A DNA stretch of 27,426 bases from an uncultured Nitrososphaera sp. (GTDB lineage Archaea; Thermoproteota; Nitrososphaeria; Nitrososphaerales; Nitrososphaeraceae), in NCBI GenBank assembly GCA_946480575.1, contig CAMLKF010000023.1, positions 1-27,426 on the forward strand, in the 5' to 3' direction. The notes beneath the pieces are model-generated. The model was not told the origin of the DNA. It did not search any database and saw only the letters and a program-made list of their open reading frames with translations. The position numbers and the translations under genes were made by a program. This document shows, piece by piece, positions 14,033 to 21,860 of the stretch (within the stretch, counting starts at the first letter, position 1; each line of letters opens with the position of its first letter).

Positions 14033-16441
14033 ATGTGGCAGTACCTTAAAAAAAGGGTAAAAAGCACCCAAAGGTCGATGTTGGAAGGTACCAGACCGTT
14101 ATTTTCGGCCGGATCGTTTGAATTCCAGACGAGGCACCTATTGGTAATTGCAGTTCTCGCTCTTGCCTTTACATCCGCGCTAATCATGAGGTCTTACCCG
14201 GCCAAGTATGGCTTTTACCTTAACGAGTTCGACCCCTATTTTGACTACAGGGCCACCCAATACATCATAGATAATGGCCTTGACGCATACTGGCAGTGGC
14301 ACGATACCATGTCGTGGTATCCTGAGGGAAGAAACGTCCCCGAGACTTCGCAGTCGGTGCTTCATATAACGGCTGCCTACATGTACTTGGCATTTGGCGG
14401 AGGCATGTCGCTGCTTGACTTTACGATCATTTTTCCTGCAGTCATGGGCTCGCTGACGGTGGTTGTGATATTCGCCCTTGTGAGGGTGCTTGGTGGAACC
14501 ACAGCAGGCTTGTTCTCGGCGCTTTTGCTGGCGTTCAGCCCATCCATCATCCAGAGAGGGAACCTTGGCTGGTTCAAGTCCGAGCCCCTGGGTCTGTTCT
14601 TTGGCTTATTGGGCATGTACCTGTTCATCTCTGCGATTAGGCACAAAGAGATCAAGTACGCAATCCCCAAGGCGATAGCCGGCGGCATTGTACTGGGCTT
14701 GGCAAACGGCTCGTGGGGAGGCATCCAGTACTTTAGCATCCCAATCGCCATCTTCCTCATAGCGCTGCCATTCTTCAGGAGAGACCTGACCATTCCGATG
14801 TACGTGGCAATAGCGTTCACGGCGTTTACGCTGATAAGCGCGGCTGCCTTTCCTAGGCCCGGAATGGATTTTGTGCTCGGGCTGCCAGGCATTGCAATGA
14901 TGGGCGGCACTGCCTTTCTGATCATCGCCACCTTCATGAGGAGGATCGGCAGGCCGAGGCAGCAGCTGCGCAATACTGTCTACCTCCTGATTGCGTTCAT
15001 TGCAGTGGCAGTAGGCCTAGTTGTCGCAGGCGCATATATTGCCCCTACCTTTAGGTACCTCAATGCTATCAACCCATTCGTGAGCTCACACAACCCTCTG
15101 GTGGAATCAGTTGCAGAGCACTTTACCCCGACCGTTGCGGACTATTTCGTCGACTTTTCAATCCTTCTAATGTTCGCGGGGCTAGGCGCGTGGCTGGCGT
15201 TTAAGCGCAGGGACGACGCCGCGATATTTGCGCTCATTATAGGGCTGACCGGCGTCTACGTCAGCGCGACCTTTGCCAGGCTTCTTGTATTTGCGTCAAT
15301 AGGCATAATCGTCTTGGCCGGGCTTGGCCTGTACGAAGTCACCCGCAGCGTGCTTGCATACAGGGCCGAGGCAGCGGCAAAACAGCAATACCGGCAGCAA
15401 CATCAGCAATACGCAGTCACCAGAGAGGAGAGGAGAAAGCTAGAGCACGCCGGCGGCAGGGCAGGGCACTCAGTCGCCGGGCAGGCGGTAAAGATATCGT
15501 ACGTTGTATTCATTATCATCATGCTCTCGATCCCGATGTTCTTCCCTTCAAACTCGAGCTGGGTGAGCTCGGCAGACGTCCCTGCAGCCATCGCAAACGG
15601 CGGAACAGGCTTCCGCCTGCAGACCGACGACTGGCTCGATGCAATGGAGTGGATATCAAATAAAACTGAAGAAGACGCCGCCATTGCGTCGTGGTGGGAC
15701 TATGGCTATTGGATAACGACGCTTGGCGGCAGGGCTACTCTGGCCGACAACGCGACTATCAACCAAACCCGCATCGCGACCATTGCCAAGATGCTAATCT
15801 CTGACGAGCAGTCAGGTATCAAGATAGCCCAAGATCTCAAGGCGGACTATATCCTGGTGTACGTAGTTGGGCAGGTAGGGTTCTTCGGCCAGGCCAATAT
15901 GACAGGGGGCACGCAGGAGCCGATTCCAATCTATACCCTCGGACAGGGCGGCGACGAGAGCAAAAAGCAGTGGTTCATGAGGATCGGAGGATTTGACGAG
16001 AGGAGGTACGTCGAAAGCGATGGGTTCACCCCGACGCCAGAGTTCTGGAACTCGACGCTCCTTGGCAAGCTCTTCCCGTTCGAGCCACTGTACTACGCCC
16101 AGTTTGGACCGGAAGGGACGCCATCTCGGGTAGAGCCGAAATGGGAGCCGGGGCTCGTGGGTCTCTATGCGCAGAACGTCAAGTATCCGGCAAATGGCAC
16201 CAGCAATCAGCCGTTGGAACTGGTGTACGCGTCGCCAAGCTATAATGAACAAGAAAACATCATGTTCGGCATATTCATCTATAAGGTGAACCACGACTAC
16301 GTTCCAAGGCCGCAGAGCGACCCATATTCACCGCAGGAGCCTGCTGTTGCAGATGACAATGCTACTGCTCCAGAAGAGCAGCCCCCTATGGCAACAATGC
16401 CAACACCAACTGCAAACATGACGACGTCAAGCAGCAGATAG
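14033..16441 (+). CDS. aglB: AglB/STT3-type oligosaccharyltransferase catalytic subunit
   Basis: 802 aa from ATG 14033; the frame is open to an ATG at 13949. The enzyme transfers lipid-linked glycans to Asn of N-x-S/T sequons outside the membrane. The first-loop acidic motif NEFDPYFDYR carries D67, and the catalytic C-terminal signature WWDYG is at 554-558. Between them are about 13 hydrophobic segments. The final ~35 residues form a Pro/Thr/Ala/Ser-rich low-complexity tail. The shorter start is favoured by a TATA-like CCTATATCC at 13992-14000, and because no promoter precedes 13949. The tail runs to within a few bases of a cyclophilin remnant in another frame. The nearby cupredoxin carries five sequons and would be a plausible substrate. 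Confidence 0.93.
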   Translation: MWQYLKKRVKSTQRSMLEGTRPLFSAGSFEFQTRHLLVIAVLALAFTSALIMRSYPAKYGFYLNEFDPYFDYRATQYIIDNGLDAYWQWHDTMSWYPEGRNVPETSQSVLHITAAYMYLAFGGGMSLLDFTIIFPAVMGSLTVVVIFALVRVLGGTTAGLFSALLLAFSPSIIQRGNLGWFKSEPLGLFFGLLGMYLFISAIRHKEIKYAIPKAIAGGIVLGLANGSWGGIQYFSIPIAIFLIALPFFRRDLTIPMYVAIAFTAFTLISAAAFPRPGMDFVLGLPGIAMMGGTAFLIIATFMRRIGRPRQQLRNTVYLLIAFIAVAVGLVVAGAYIAPTFRYLNAINPFVSSHNPLVESVAEHFTPTVADYFVDFSILLMFAGLGAWLAFKRRDDAAIFALIIGLTGVYVSATFARLLVFASIGIIVLAGLGLYEVTRSVLAYRAEAAAKQQYRQQHQQYAVTREERRKLEHAGGRAGHSVAGQAVKISYVVFIIIMLSIPMFFPSNSSWVSSADVPAAIANGGTGFRLQTDDWLDAMEWISNKTEEDAAIASWWDYGYWITTLGGRATLADNATINQTRIATIAKMLISDEQSGIKIAQDLKADYILVYVVGQVGFFGQANMTGGTQEPIPIYTLGQGGDESKKQWFMRIGGFDERRYVESDGFTPTPEFWNSTLLGKLFPFEPLYYAQFGPEGTPSRVEPKWEPGLVGLYAQNVKYPANGTSNQPLELVYASPSYNEQENIMFGIFIYKVNHDYVPRPQSDPYSPQEPAVADDNATAPEEQPPMATMPTPTANMTTSSSR

Positions 16442-16445
16442 CAGA

Positions 16446-16580
16446 GTCATTGAAACCGCGCAAGGAACAATCAAGATGAAGTTCTTCCCTAACGCGGCTC
16501 CAAACCACGTCGACAACTTTATCAATCTGGTCAACGGCGGCTTTTACGACTGGACGCTTGGGAACTGCTTTTTGAGATAG
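16446..16580 (+). pseudogene. Remnant of a cyclophilin-type peptidyl-prolyl isomerase gene
   Basis: A frame beginning 4 nt after the aglB stop translates as VIETAQGTIKMKFFPNAAPN followed by HVDNFINLVNGGFYD. This matches the first ~35 residues of cyclophilins (family pattern: I-E-T-x-x-G-T-I-x-x-x-L-F-P-x-x-A-P-x-x-V-x-N-F-x-x-L, then GFYD). The match stops at GFYD (16550) where the family continues with G-T-x-F-H-R-V-I. Nine unrelated residues and a TAG follow. There is no start codon before VIET and about three quarters of the domain is missing, including all catalytic residues. It is therefore a broken gene fragment. Confidence 0.75.
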
Positions 16581-16678
16581 GACATCAGCAGCTCCTGCGA
16601 ATCGCTGTCCACCCGCGTGACAAGCGAATTGTCGTGCTTGAGCGAAAAGGAAAGCGACTTGCCGAAACTCTCCTTCAA
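16544..16678 (-). pseudogene. Short antiparallel frame, probably the tail of a disrupted gene
   Basis: 44 codons from TTG 16678 to TAA 16544-16546. The peptide looks protein-like: KSLSFSLKHDNSLVTRVDSD then SQELLMSYLKKQF. Upstream in the same frame a TAG occurs at 16691-16693. A neighbouring frame starting with ATG 16728 reads a hydrophobic, basic segment up to a stop overlapping this start, so a frameshift could join them. No promoter is clear and I recognise no family. Its end coincides with the point where the cyclophilin similarity breaks off. The rest of 16581-16796 holds no other gene I can support. Confidence 0.3.
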
Positions 16679-16796
16679 TAACTTTGCGGCCTACCGGCCA
16701 GCAGCAAGCGAATGCGAAAGAACATCATGCAATAATAATTCCAAGCGCGGCAGTCCGTATGATAAAAAAGGTAATAATATAACCCTTTTTCTGCGC

Positions 16797-17051
16797 TTAT
16801 AGCGGGACCATCGTGTCTATGAGCCTAGCGTTTGTGACCTTGCCGTCATTTTCCTGTATTATCAGGTCCACGGTGTACTGCAGCTTGCCCTGCAGGAACG
16901 TTACCTGTACGTCCCACGAGTCGTGCTTGTGCTCGCTTGGAAATGGGGATAGCACTCTTATCTTGAAATCGCGGATGTCGGTTCCATAAAGCGCCTCCGT
17001 GGCCTTTCTCGAGGCTTTTTCAATCTCGACTTTTGTTTTTATTGGGGCCAT
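16797..17051 (-). CDS. Hypothetical protein (84 aa)
   Basis: Begins MAPIKTKVEIEKASRKATEA, a charged helix. Strand-like segments follow (DFKIRVLSPFP, WDVQVTFLQG, YTVDLIIQEN, KVTNARLID), so a small alpha/beta fold is likely. The layout is loosely reminiscent of the GvpO-type fold, but I see no diagnostic motif and assign no function. ATG 17051 lies about 25 nt after a TATA-like TTTTATAGAT (17071-17080), supporting a leaderless gene. GC content and codon use are like the housekeeping genes, unlike the AT-rich genes that follow at 17124-17810. Confidence 0.7.
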   Translation of the reverse strand: MAPIKTKVEIEKASRKATEALYGTDIRDFKIRVLSPFPSEHKHDSWDVQVTFLQGKLQYTVDLIIQENDGKVTNARLIDTMVPL

Positions 17052-17123
17052 ATTTATTCATATATTTAGTATCTATAAAAAGATAGTGGTTTTCGACTGT
17101 CGAACTAGAGTACGTTGTACAGC

Positions 17124-17414
17124 CTAGCAAGTGACAGCCAATATCCCTAATGCAATGGCAACAGCATAGTTTAGGTAGAGTTGCGGTATCTGTATAATGA
17201 ATGTGCTGACTAAAATGTATGCTATTATAACGATAATTAAAGATAGGAAATGTGCACCAGCGATTATCCCAGAACTTACAATACTGCCAAGCAGCGGGCT
17301 TCTTTTATTACGTATAGAATACAGCACTGCCACGGTCCAACCGTGCGAAGGACTTATCCCATGGAGCAATCCAAATACGATTACCCCTAGTAGGGTCGCA
17401 TCCTGTGTTGTCAT
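17124..17414 (-). pseudogene. Truncated NicO/RcnA-like nickel-cobalt permease
   Basis: 96 aa from ATG 17414 with three hydrophobic segments. The first contains FGLLHGISPSHGW, a His-Gly...His-Gly motif like that in the first helix of NicO/RcnA/UreJ-type metal permeases. The other two are an Ala/Gly-His helix (GIIAGAHFLSLIIVI) and YLNYAVAIALGILAV. Family members normally have about 200 or more residues and six segments; here the frame ends at TAG (17124-17126) just after the third. The next 15 codons in frame are hydrophilic and run into the promoter of the 84-aa gene, so the second half is absent. Nickel import would suit the nearby urease. It may be a decayed gene or a half-size protein. Confidence 0.55.
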
Positions 17415-17516
17415 CAAGATCACTTGTGTTGTTAAAATAACTAATGTGGTCTCTAGTATTCATGGTTAATTAACGCATATCTTATTATTGTTGTAGAGGG
17501 AAAAATTGGGATTCTG

Positions 17517-17810
17517 TTATGCCCGCCTTTGGGTCTCCATTGCATCTTCAATTTCCTTAAGCCATATGCCGCCTTTTTCTGTAATCACCCATAATTGACG
17601 TTCATCCTTTTCAACCCAGTTCATATCTTGCAGGAATTTAAGGAATCGTTTGACCAGCTGTTCATCATCATTACCAGATGCGGCTACTATTATCTGTTCC
17701 AAGCTGCTGGTTTGAGTCAACCTTTTTAATATGTAAATTGTTTGCTGTAACGAAGACAAATAGCTTTTGCTGGAAAATCGGTCGTTTGTTTGACCTGTAT
17801 TTCCCATCAT
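17517..17810 (-). CDS. Small winged-helix regulator (97 aa)
   Basis: After a polar N-terminus (~1-18) come three helices (SSLQQTIYILKRLTQ, SLEQIIVAASG, EQLVKRFLKFLQDMNWV) and a two-strand wing (ERQLWVITEKGGIWLKEIED). This is the layout of one-domain archaeal winged-helix DNA-binding proteins. The TEKGGIWL end corresponds to the common T-x-K-G-x-x-x-L wing motif. It stands upstream of, and in the same direction as, the truncated nickel-permease gene with a ~100-nt gap, so it may once have regulated it. No ligand-binding domain is present. ATG 17810 and ATG 17807 are both possible starts. Confidence 0.7.
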   Translation of the reverse strand: MMGNTGQTNDRFSSKSYLSSLQQTIYILKRLTQTSSLEQIIVAASGNDDEQLVKRFLKFLQDMNWVEKDERQLWVITEKGGIWLKEIEDAMETQRRA

Positions 17811-18112
17811 TGCTTACATCATCGCGGTTTGAGAAGAGATCATAGCTCTTAAGTTAAACGGTAATATGGTATAGTAAATTTATCATATGTATACAAATAC
17901 AATCAAAAGTGGTACAGGATTTCTCTTGAGGTAGAGGAAACAGGTGTTTTCGAAAATAATTTAGAACAGTGATGGGCATCCGTATTTATTTATATGTATT
18001 CAGAATCGAATGACATAAAAAACTCTCCTCCATTCAGCCACCCAACCTTTTGTCATGCCCAGATAGATAGATAACCTAAATAGATTCTGGTTATGATGCA
18101 GATGGGTGGAGG
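17811..18112. other. AT-rich intergenic region without a supported gene
   Basis: About 300 nt separating divergent genes. It holds several AT-rich elements that could serve as TATA boxes (ATTTATTTATATG near 17985-17997; CCTAAATAG at 18075-18083, about 34 nt before ATG 18113) and an AGATAGATAGAT repeat at 18061-18072. I see no open frame longer than a few codons that looks coding, and no tRNA-like cloverleaf. Confidence 0.6.
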
Positions 18113-18316
18113 ATGGAATCAAATAATAATAATAATAATAATGTCCAACTATCGTTTGCCGAAGATTCAATCACATTAAACATGTCATTATTTGATGGCG
18201 TGCTTACAACAAAGACCTTTGATGGTCCTGATTGCTATTTGCATTTGCTTAATTTTCTAAAGCAATCGTTTGCTGATAAGAATATGATCCATGCAACGAT
18301 AATTGTCAGTCGTTGA
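18113..18316 (+). CDS. Small hypothetical protein with an N-terminal Asn run (67 aa)
   Basis: ATG 18113 to TGA 18314-18316. Residues 4-10 are seven consecutive Asn encoded by an AAT triplet run (18122-18142). The rest is amphipathic: SFAEDSITLNMSLFDG, then YLHLLNFLKQSFADK, and a hydrophobic end IHATIIVSR. I recognise no domain. A TATA-like CCTAAATAG precedes it at about 34 nt. The AT-rich composition resembles the neighbouring accessory genes. It may form an operon with the small zinc-finger gene about 100 nt downstream. Confidence 0.5.
   Translation: MESNNNNNNNVQLSFAEDSITLNMSLFDGVLTTKTFDGPDCYLHLLNFLKQSFADKNMIHATIIVSR
18122..18142 (+). repeat. (AAT)7 microsatellite inside a coding frame
   Basis: Seven tandem AAT units encode the Asn run near the N-terminus of the 67-aa protein. 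The length could vary by slippage without breaking the frame. Confidence 0.9.
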
Positions 18317-18422
18317 AAGCGCGTAGATGCAGACCATTCTGCGACAAGCGCGACCAAGATCAGGAGCCGGCTTGTGTAAATGTTTATTTAAGAAAAGACT
18401 GCTAATTCCACTAGAAGAGCAA

Positions 18423-18575
18423 ATGAATGCGTTCGATAAGCATCGTAAGAGCGTTACTGCTTGGTGCGAAGACTGCGAAAGTGTTTTTGATACAAAATGG
18501 GACGCTGACCTACACAGAGAAGAAAAAAGTCACAAGGTAAAAATCACGGAATTCTGGATAACTGGAAGAAGATAA
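18423..18575 (+). CDS. Small C2H2-like zinc-finger protein (50 aa)
   Basis: The finger is WCEDCESVFDTKWDADLHRE followed by EKSH: Cys-x2-Cys-x12-His-x5-His, a classical C2H2-like spacing, preceded by a basic helix (FDKHRKSV). It likely binds DNA or a protein partner; no target is visible. The frame is open back to ATG 18327, which would give 82 aa. However, a TATA-like TTTATTTAAG (18382-18391) lies inside that extension about 36 nt before ATG 18423, and the extension is basic and low-quality, so the shorter start is preferred. It is convergent with ureD, 11 nt apart. Confidence 0.6.
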   Translation: MNAFDKHRKSVTAWCEDCESVFDTKWDADLHREEKSHKVKITEFWITGRR

Positions 18576-18586
18576 GAATATACAAG

Positions 18587-19522
18587 TTATCCTTTTCGGA
18601 TGCCGCTGAAAGGTGCGCCAAGGGCGATCTTTCTAACGGTTCTTACAACTTCATATATTGCTGCTCTCAGATCACTTGCAGTGCTTCCAAGCATTCTAAC
18701 CATGACTCCACAGTTGTTGGGCAAGATTGTTGCTCCCGAGTATACGTTAGATATAGCCTGAAGGTTGGAGCTTATCTCGTTGTTAATTTCCTGCGCCTTG
18801 CCGCTGTTTGTAAGCACGTACATGCTTCCAACTACTTCGTAACCCTCCAGCACCCCGAACAGCTTCATGTTTCGCTTCTTTGGCTCTAGCATCGCCACGT
18901 CTATGAGCCTCAGGTCATCTTTCTGGTTTTTCGCTACAGCCTTCATGTAGCATATGTCATAATCAAAGTGCTCTCCGCTGGCTACCCGGCCGGGCGTTAT
19001 CATCTCAGAGTAGAGCAGAGTTGCATTGTCGTGGACGCGCAGGCTGGCTTCTTGGTAGAACCGGGAGTCACGGTAGGGAATAACCTGATCCGGTATGTAT
19101 TCAAAGTAGCAGCCTTCGCCGACATCTATGTTCACTATCTGGGTGGCATAGTTTTTTTCCATCCTGTATATCCTAGTCGCACCCTGCGTTGTTATGTGAG
19201 CAAATGCATGATTTTTCAATGTGATGTCTATTCTATATCTATCGCCCTGCAGTATTCCGCCTGAAGGCGAGATGATGTACATATATGCCATGGAAGGCAG
19301 CGCCTCTTCAAGGTACAGGGCTCGCTGGGCGTAAAGTGGAACGCGCGAATATTGCTCCTTCACAGAGGTCTTGCCGCTATCTTTATCCTTCTCAAACTTC
19401 AGGACAAGCGCGCCCAGCTTGCCTGCTTTTCCTACCCCCAGCTGGTCCAGATCCGAGCCGTATGCCAGCACCTCTGGAGGAATGTCTCTTGGGATGTAGT
19501 ACTCCAGCTTGTCATTTTTCAT
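18587..19522 (-). CDS. ureD: Urease accessory protein UreD (UreH)
   Basis: 311 aa from ATG 19522. UreD is the scaffold that docks onto the UreABC apoenzyme and recruits UreF and UreG for nickel delivery. Family landmarks are SPSGGILQGDRYRIDI near residue 85, ITTQGATRIYRM, the YFEYIPDQVIPYRDSRFYQ segment and LLYSEMITPGRVASGE. The frame is open to 19579, which would overlap ureG; the ATG at 19522 lies 7 nt after the ureG stop and gives a normal N-terminus. It is the last gene of the urease block in transcription order. Confidence 0.93.
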   Translation of the reverse strand: MKNDKLEYYIPRDIPPEVLAYGSDLDQLGVGKAGKLGALVLKFEKDKDSGKTSVKEQYSRVPLYAQRALYLEEALPSMAYMYIISPSGGILQGDRYRIDITLKNHAFAHITTQGATRIYRMEKNYATQIVNIDVGEGCYFEYIPDQVIPYRDSRFYQEASLRVHDNATLLYSEMITPGRVASGEHFDYDICYMKAVAKNQKDDLRLIDVAMLEPKKRNMKLFGVLEGYEVVGSMYVLTNSGKAQEINNEISSNLQAISNVYSGATILPNNCGVMVRMLGSTASDLRAAIYEVVRTVRKIALGAPFSGIRKG

Positions 19523-19529
19523 ACCATTT

Positions 19530-20198
19530 TCAGCGCTTAGCAATAGTGGTTGTTTTTGGTGGCGATTCAAACAAGACATCCCTTATGATGTGTTCCGTCA
19601 CCTTTGCAATGCCTTGGCCGGTCTTGCAGTTGACAAAAACGTACGGCTTGCCGCCTCTGACTGCTTTGGCGTCTCTTTCCATGATGGCAAGGTCTGCGCC
19701 GACGTAAGGGGCAATGTCGATCTTGTTTATTGCCAAAAGGTCGCACGTCTCTATGCCAAGGCCTCTCTTTCTTGGATACTTGTCGCCGCCTGACACGTCT
19801 ATTATGTATACGAAGTAGTCTGCCAATGCAGGGCTAAAGGTGGTGGTAATGTTGTCGCCTCCGCTTTCAATTATAATCAGGTCAAGGTAGTCGTGCTTTG
19901 ACTCCATCTCCTCAATGACAGAGATATTCATGGACGGATCCTCGCGCACAGCCGTGTGTGGACAACCACCTGTTGCAAGACCAATAACGAGATCCTCTGG
20001 GATCAGTCCCTGCTCCTTTGCCAAGTTGCGTCTCATCCTCTCAGCGTCTTCCTTTGAAACGACATCGTTTGAAATGATGCCCGCCTTGTAACCTTTAGCA
20101 GCCAAAAGGGGAACGATCATTTCAATGAGCATCGTCTTGCCCGATCCTACTGGTCCTCCAACCCCTAATCTTGGAATTCGTTTTGTACTCATATGCAT
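19530..20198 (-). CDS. ureG: Urease accessory GTPase UreG
   Basis: 222 aa. This SIMIBI-class GTPase powers nickel insertion into urease. The P-loop GPVGSGKT is at 15-22. The metal-binding CPH motif is at 79-81 (TGGCPHTAVRED), flanked by the ESGGDN switch-like motif, and the NKID base-recognition motif is present. The His-rich N-terminal extension found in some bacteria is absent. ATG at 20198 and ATG at 20192 are both possible. A TATA-like stretch (CTATGTATATGC, 20216-20227) precedes it at leaderless distance in the 45-nt gap after ureF, so ureGD may have an internal promoter. Confidence 0.96.
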   Translation of the reverse strand: MHMSTKRIPRLGVGGPVGSGKTMLIEMIVPLLAAKGYKAGIISNDVVSKEDAERMRRNLAKEQGLIPEDLVIGLATGGCPHTAVREDPSMNISVIEEMESKHDYLDLIIIESGGDNITTTFSPALADYFVYIIDVSGGDKYPRKRGLGIETCDLLAINKIDIAPYVGADLAIMERDAKAVRGGKPYVFVNCKTGQGIAKVTEHIIRDVLFESPPKTTTIAKR

Positions 20199-20215
20199 CT
20201 TTTATTACTCTTTAT

Positions 20216-20227
20216 CTATGTATATGC
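20216..20227 (-). promoter_or_regulatory. Possible internal TATA box before ureG
   Basis: An AT-rich CATATACATAG-type element on the minus strand, centred 24-30 nt upstream of the two candidate ureG ATGs. It would allow ureGD expression separately from the upstream genes. Confidence 0.35.
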
Positions 20228-20243
20228 TTTTACCATCCTTTGA

Positions 20244-20972
20244 TTATGTAATAAACATTTTAGAGCTCATTTTCTCATGAGATATCTCTATCAAGTCGAT
20301 CTGTGGAGCAAACTGCCAGATACCTTCAAGCGGCCTGTCGATATTTGTGTTGACTACTTTGATCATAGTGGGCTTGAGCTCGTCAATTACTTTTTGGCCA
20401 TCAAAATGCTGGAGCATCCCAAGTCTTAGCGCGGCGCCAACTATGCTTATCGAAAATGAGTAGAGCATCATGAGGCCCGCCCTTCTCTTTGGAATTGAAA
20501 ATACGTTAGCGGCTACTGCCAGCGCCACAGGGTACGGGCCAAAAGCCCGACCACCCTTTATCGCGTCCTCGTATTCGCCAAGAATTTTGCTATCATCATC
20601 ATTCACAAATGAACGTATGCAGCGCAACAGCTGCGTGCCGGACCTAGTCGACGCGTTTCTGATTTCTTGGATAAGCTTCATTGAAAATATTGTCCTGTCC
20701 ACTTCAAGTAACTTTTGCAGGTCAGATTTTGCCGCACATTCATAGGCATTTCCAAGTGCAGTGCAATCTGCCGGTCCTATCTGATATTCAAGAAAAGCCA
20801 CTACAAGGTCGCGCAGCTCTCCAGCCTTCATTTTTTTGCCACTGTAAAATATTGCCTCCAGCCCGCTGGACATGGAATACATGCCTGTCGGGAAGAAAGA
20901 GTCAGAAAGCTGCAGCATGCTGAGATCAGCTGTTGTTGCTGTTGTTGCGTCCGTATCTTTGTCAGTGCTCAT
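20244..20972 (-). CDS. ureF: Urease accessory protein UreF
   Basis: 242 aa, all-helical. By family knowledge it acts with UreD as the gatekeeper/GTPase-activating partner of UreG. The conserved N-terminal signature SDSFFPTGMYSMSSGLEA is clear, followed by EYQIGPADCTALGNAYE, GRAFGPYPVALAVAANVF and the C-terminal NTNIDRPLEGIWQFAPQIDL. The chosen ATG 20972 overlaps the end of ureE by 11 nt, indicating translational coupling; a longer frame to 20999 would add nine residues. An Asp/Thr/Ala-rich stretch (~3-14) precedes the core. Confidence 0.93.
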   Translation of the reverse strand: MSTDKDTDATTATTADLSMLQLSDSFFPTGMYSMSSGLEAIFYSGKKMKAGELRDLVVAFLEYQIGPADCTALGNAYECAAKSDLQKLLEVDRTIFSMKLIQEIRNASTRSGTQLLRCIRSFVNDDDSKILGEYEDAIKGGRAFGPYPVALAVAANVFSIPKRRAGLMMLYSFSISIVGAALRLGMLQHFDGQKVIDELKPTMIKVVNTNIDRPLEGIWQFAPQIDLIEISHEKMSSKMFIT

Positions 20973-21483
20973 GCACATCCATCCCTTCTTCCGGCTCAAA
21001 GACCATCTTTGTACTGCTTATCTTCAGGTGATCCATCACCGGCCCGAACATCTTTTTGAACATTTCAATTTCAGAGTCCGCCTGTATTGGAAAGTAGATC
21101 TTTCTCCCCTCCAGCCTGATTGGCCTGTGCAGGTTGCCAATAGCGTGTCCAACCTTGACTGGCAACTCTACGACATCATCTTCATGTATATTGTCCTTGA
21201 TCTCTACCAGCGCGACATTTTCCGGCTCGAGCTCTACAGTTATCATCTTGTCACCAGTAAGCAAAAGGATGTCGCCATGCCGAAGCTTTGTGCCTGATGG
21301 CAAGGTAAGGCCGACATCGGTTCCCTTGTTTGAGGTCTTGCGCATCCTAACGCGCTGTGATTCGATCCTGTTTATCCTTATGGCTTCGCAGAGTGAGCGC
21401 GACAGCATCTCGTCATACTTTTTCTTGAAGTGCTGATCCCGATAGATATTTCCAATTACTGAATCGATAGTGATCATCATCAT
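20962..21483 (-). CDS. ureE: Urease accessory nickel chaperone UreE
   Basis: 173 aa. UreE dimers carry nickel to the UreG/UreDF complex. The N-terminal half (~1-75) is the peptide-binding-like domain, with RVRMRKTSNKGTDVGLTL. The C-terminal half has the diagnostic GHAIGNLHRP at 112-121, with metal-binding H113. The long poly-His tail of some bacterial UreE is reduced here to a terminal HEH. Three consecutive ATGs (21477-21483) make the exact start uncertain by two residues. Its start lies 2 nt after the stop of the 124-aa gene upstream, so the two are co-translated. Confidence 0.94.
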   Translation of the reverse strand: MMMITIDSVIGNIYRDQHFKKKYDEMLSRSLCEAIRINRIESQRVRMRKTSNKGTDVGLTLPSGTKLRHGDILLLTGDKMITVELEPENVALVEIKDNIHEDDVVELPVKVGHAIGNLHRPIRLEGRKIYFPIQADSEIEMFKKMFGPVMDHLKISSTKMVFEPEEGMDVHEH

Positions 21484-21484
21484 G

Positions 21485-21859
21485 TTATGCTTCTTCCTTT
21501 GCTGCTTTTCTAAGTTCTTGATTCTTCTTCACTGCTTTTATCATATTTGTCAACCTCTGGGTATAGTCGACCTGGCCGTAGTGGCTGTATGCAGACCTCT
21601 GCACAGCGGCAAAGATAAGACCGTCATTGTCCATTTTTACTTTAGCACCATTTTCAAACTTGTCCGCAATGACGCAGACTGTCACCCTGTGGTCCGGGTA
21701 ATCAAGATTAAGGTGCGATGCCGGGTCTACAAGGCCGGACATAGATTCGATCTTGCCCCCAGCTATGGTCACATGCCTTATCTTTGTCGGGTCAATCACG
21801 TTCGACTCATCGTCAACGTTTGCTTCCTCGACACAGTGCCGGATCATCAGAAAAATCAT
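21485..21859 (-). CDS. Unknown protein encoded between thermosome and ureE
   Basis: 124 aa from ATG 21859; ATG 21847 is a possible alternative. The N-terminal part is acidic (CVEEANVDDESNVIDPTKI), the middle shows beta-strand patterns (HVTIAGGKIESMSG, RVTVCVIADKF, KVKMDNDGLIFAAVQ) and the C-terminal ~35 residues form a basic helix ending KKNQELRKAAKEEA. I recognise no family and no metal-binding cluster. The gene starts 1 nt after the thermosome stop and ends 2 nt before ureE, so it must be on the same transcript as both. Position suggests a role in urease assembly or chaperonin function, which is inference only. Confidence 0.75.
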   Translation of the reverse strand: MIFLMIRHCVEEANVDDESNVIDPTKIRHVTIAGGKIESMSGLVDPASHLNLDYPDHRVTVCVIADKFENGAKVKMDNDGLIFAAVQRSAYSHYGQVDYTQRLTNMIKAVKKNQELRKAAKEEA

Positions 21860-21860
21860 C

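Noticed and set aside
16617..16802. Plus-strand open frame of 61 codons downstream of the cyclophilin remnant
   Set aside because: No promoter, no recognisable pattern, and the minus strand reads as more protein-like in the first half.
17197..17469. Plus-strand 90-codon frame opposite the nickel-permease-like gene
   Set aside because: The minus strand has clear membrane helices and the HG-x4-HG motif; the plus frame is its antisense.
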